From positions 1-5,822 of the forward strand of contig JAGAES010000146.1 in NCBI GenBank assembly GCA_017613055.1: a stretch of DNA of 5,822 nt, written 5' to 3'. The notes under the pieces are model-generated. The model was not told the origin of the DNA, did no database searches, and saw nothing but the letters and a program-made list of their open reading frames with translations. The DNA is from Lachnospiraceae bacterium (lineage in GTDB: Bacteria; Bacillota_A; Clostridia; Lachnospirales; Lachnospiraceae). Shown here one piece after another: positions 5,266 to 5,822 of this stretch (within the stretch, counting starts at the first letter, position 1; each line of letters begins with the position of its first letter). A program made the translations under genes and the position numbers.

Positions 5266-5822
5266 GTGATTTACGATAAGGACATACGCGAGCCGCTGTT
5301 CGATTTCCTCGAGGAAACGTACGGCAAAGTGCGCGTTATCGAAGAGAAGACAATCGGCAAGTCGAGAGCGGACGTATTTCTCGTGCTCACCGGAGAAATC
5401 TGGGGGCTTGAGATTAAAAGCGATGCGGATACTTACACGAGACTTGCCGGGCAGGTGAAGGACTACGACCGGTTCTTTGATAAGAATCTGGTTGTTGTCG
5501 GAACGAGCCATGCGATGCATATTGAGGAGCATGTGCCCGCGCACTGGGGCATCATCACGGTCGATCAGACCGATGCAGGGCCGGATTTTTATCTTCTGAG
5601 GCAGCCTTCAGAAGGAACGAAGGTGACTTGGGAGCGGAAACTCGGACTGCTGTGGCGGCCGGAACTCGCGGCGCTTCAGGAAACGTTCCGGATGCCTCGG
5701 TATAAGGAGAAGAGCAAGGATTTCGTCGTGAAGGCGATTGCCGGGCAGATCGGGGAACTGATTCCCGAAGAAGAACTCCGAATCGAGTTCACGAAACAGC
5801 TTTTCGAGCGGGATTATACCGA
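5266..5822 (+). CDS. sce7726-like family protein with PD-(D/E)XK nuclease-type motifs (3' end outside window)
   Basis: The gene starts at a GTG and is still open at the right edge, giving 185 visible codons. The N-terminal part (about 4-99) shows the pattern I associate with the sce7726 family and RecB/Holliday-resolvase-like PD-(D/E)XK folds: YDKDIREPLFDFL (3-15), Glu26/Glu27 in VIEEK, GKSRADV with Asp36, WGLEIKSDADT with Glu49 and Lys51 (E-x-K), and Q-x3-Y at 63-67. A further core strand, LVVVGTSH (75-82), and a WGII motif (94-97) follow. These residues would bind metal and cleave nucleic acid if the protein is active. The second half (about 110-185) is charged and helical, containing WERKLGLLWRPELAAL. 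It lies 77 bases after the Nudix gene with no terminator between them. In sequenced genomes such genes sit in accessory regions of unclear function, possibly defence. Family naming is from memory; nuclease activity is inferred. Confidence 0.78.
   Translation, partial: MIYDKDIREPLFDFLEETYGKVRVIEEKTIGKSRADVFLVLTGEIWGLEIKSDADTYTRLAGQVKDYDRFFDKNLVVVGTSHAMHIEEHVPAHWGIITVDQTDAGPDFYLLRQPSEGTKVTWERKLGLLWRPELAALQETFRMPRYKEKSKDFVVKAIAGQIGELIPEEELRIEFTKQLFERDYT

Overview
The window looks like an ordinary stretch of chromosome from a Gram-positive anaerobe of the Clostridia, possibly Lachnospiraceae-like. That assignment is inference. It rests on strong AGGAG-type ribosome sites, sigma-A-like TTGACA/TAAAAT promoters, a KtrA-type single-RCK potassium regulator, the Firmicute form of pyridoxamine kinase, a FeoB-associated cysteine-rich miniprotein and an unsecreted GH10 xylanase. 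There is no tRNA, rRNA, CRISPR array, insertion sequence or integrase.

Positions 1-1855 (+) hold a potassium-uptake locus: the C-terminal half of a KtrB/TrkH channel subunit (cut by the left edge), its cytosolic gating partner KtrA/TrkA, and a small four-helix membrane protein of unknown function that follows KtrA closely. A perfect 10-bp hairpin at 1860-1883 separates this locus from the convergent pdxY/pdxK-like kinase gene (1902-2738, -). The hairpin's T-tract serves the minus strand.

Positions 2739-2986 form the only sizeable regulatory region, between divergent genes. It holds a minus-strand promoter for the kinase, a short GTCCCC..GGGGAC inverted repeat in the kinase leader, a G-rich patch, and a well-formed plus-strand promoter. 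That plus-strand promoter drives a two-gene unit: a 61-residue FeoB-associated-type Cys-rich membrane miniprotein (2987-3172), joined by an ATGA overlap to a cytoplasmic GH10 endo-xylanase (3169-4422).

Positions 4423-4537 contain an imperfect hairpin and a LacI-operator-like palindrome. They are followed by a Nudix hydrolase of the ADP-ribose pyrophosphatase type with an expanded Nudix box (4538-5188). The right edge holds a GTG-started gene (5266 to beyond 5822) whose sequence matches the sce7726-type PD-(D/E)XK nuclease-like family. This is the part of the window most likely to belong to a less characterised system, but its partner genes, if any, lie outside the window.

No complete novel system is visible. 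The leads worth following are the sce7726-like gene and what lies beyond it, the coupling of a Cys-rich membrane miniprotein to a xylanase, the unknown membrane gene in the ktr locus, and the repeat in the kinase leader.
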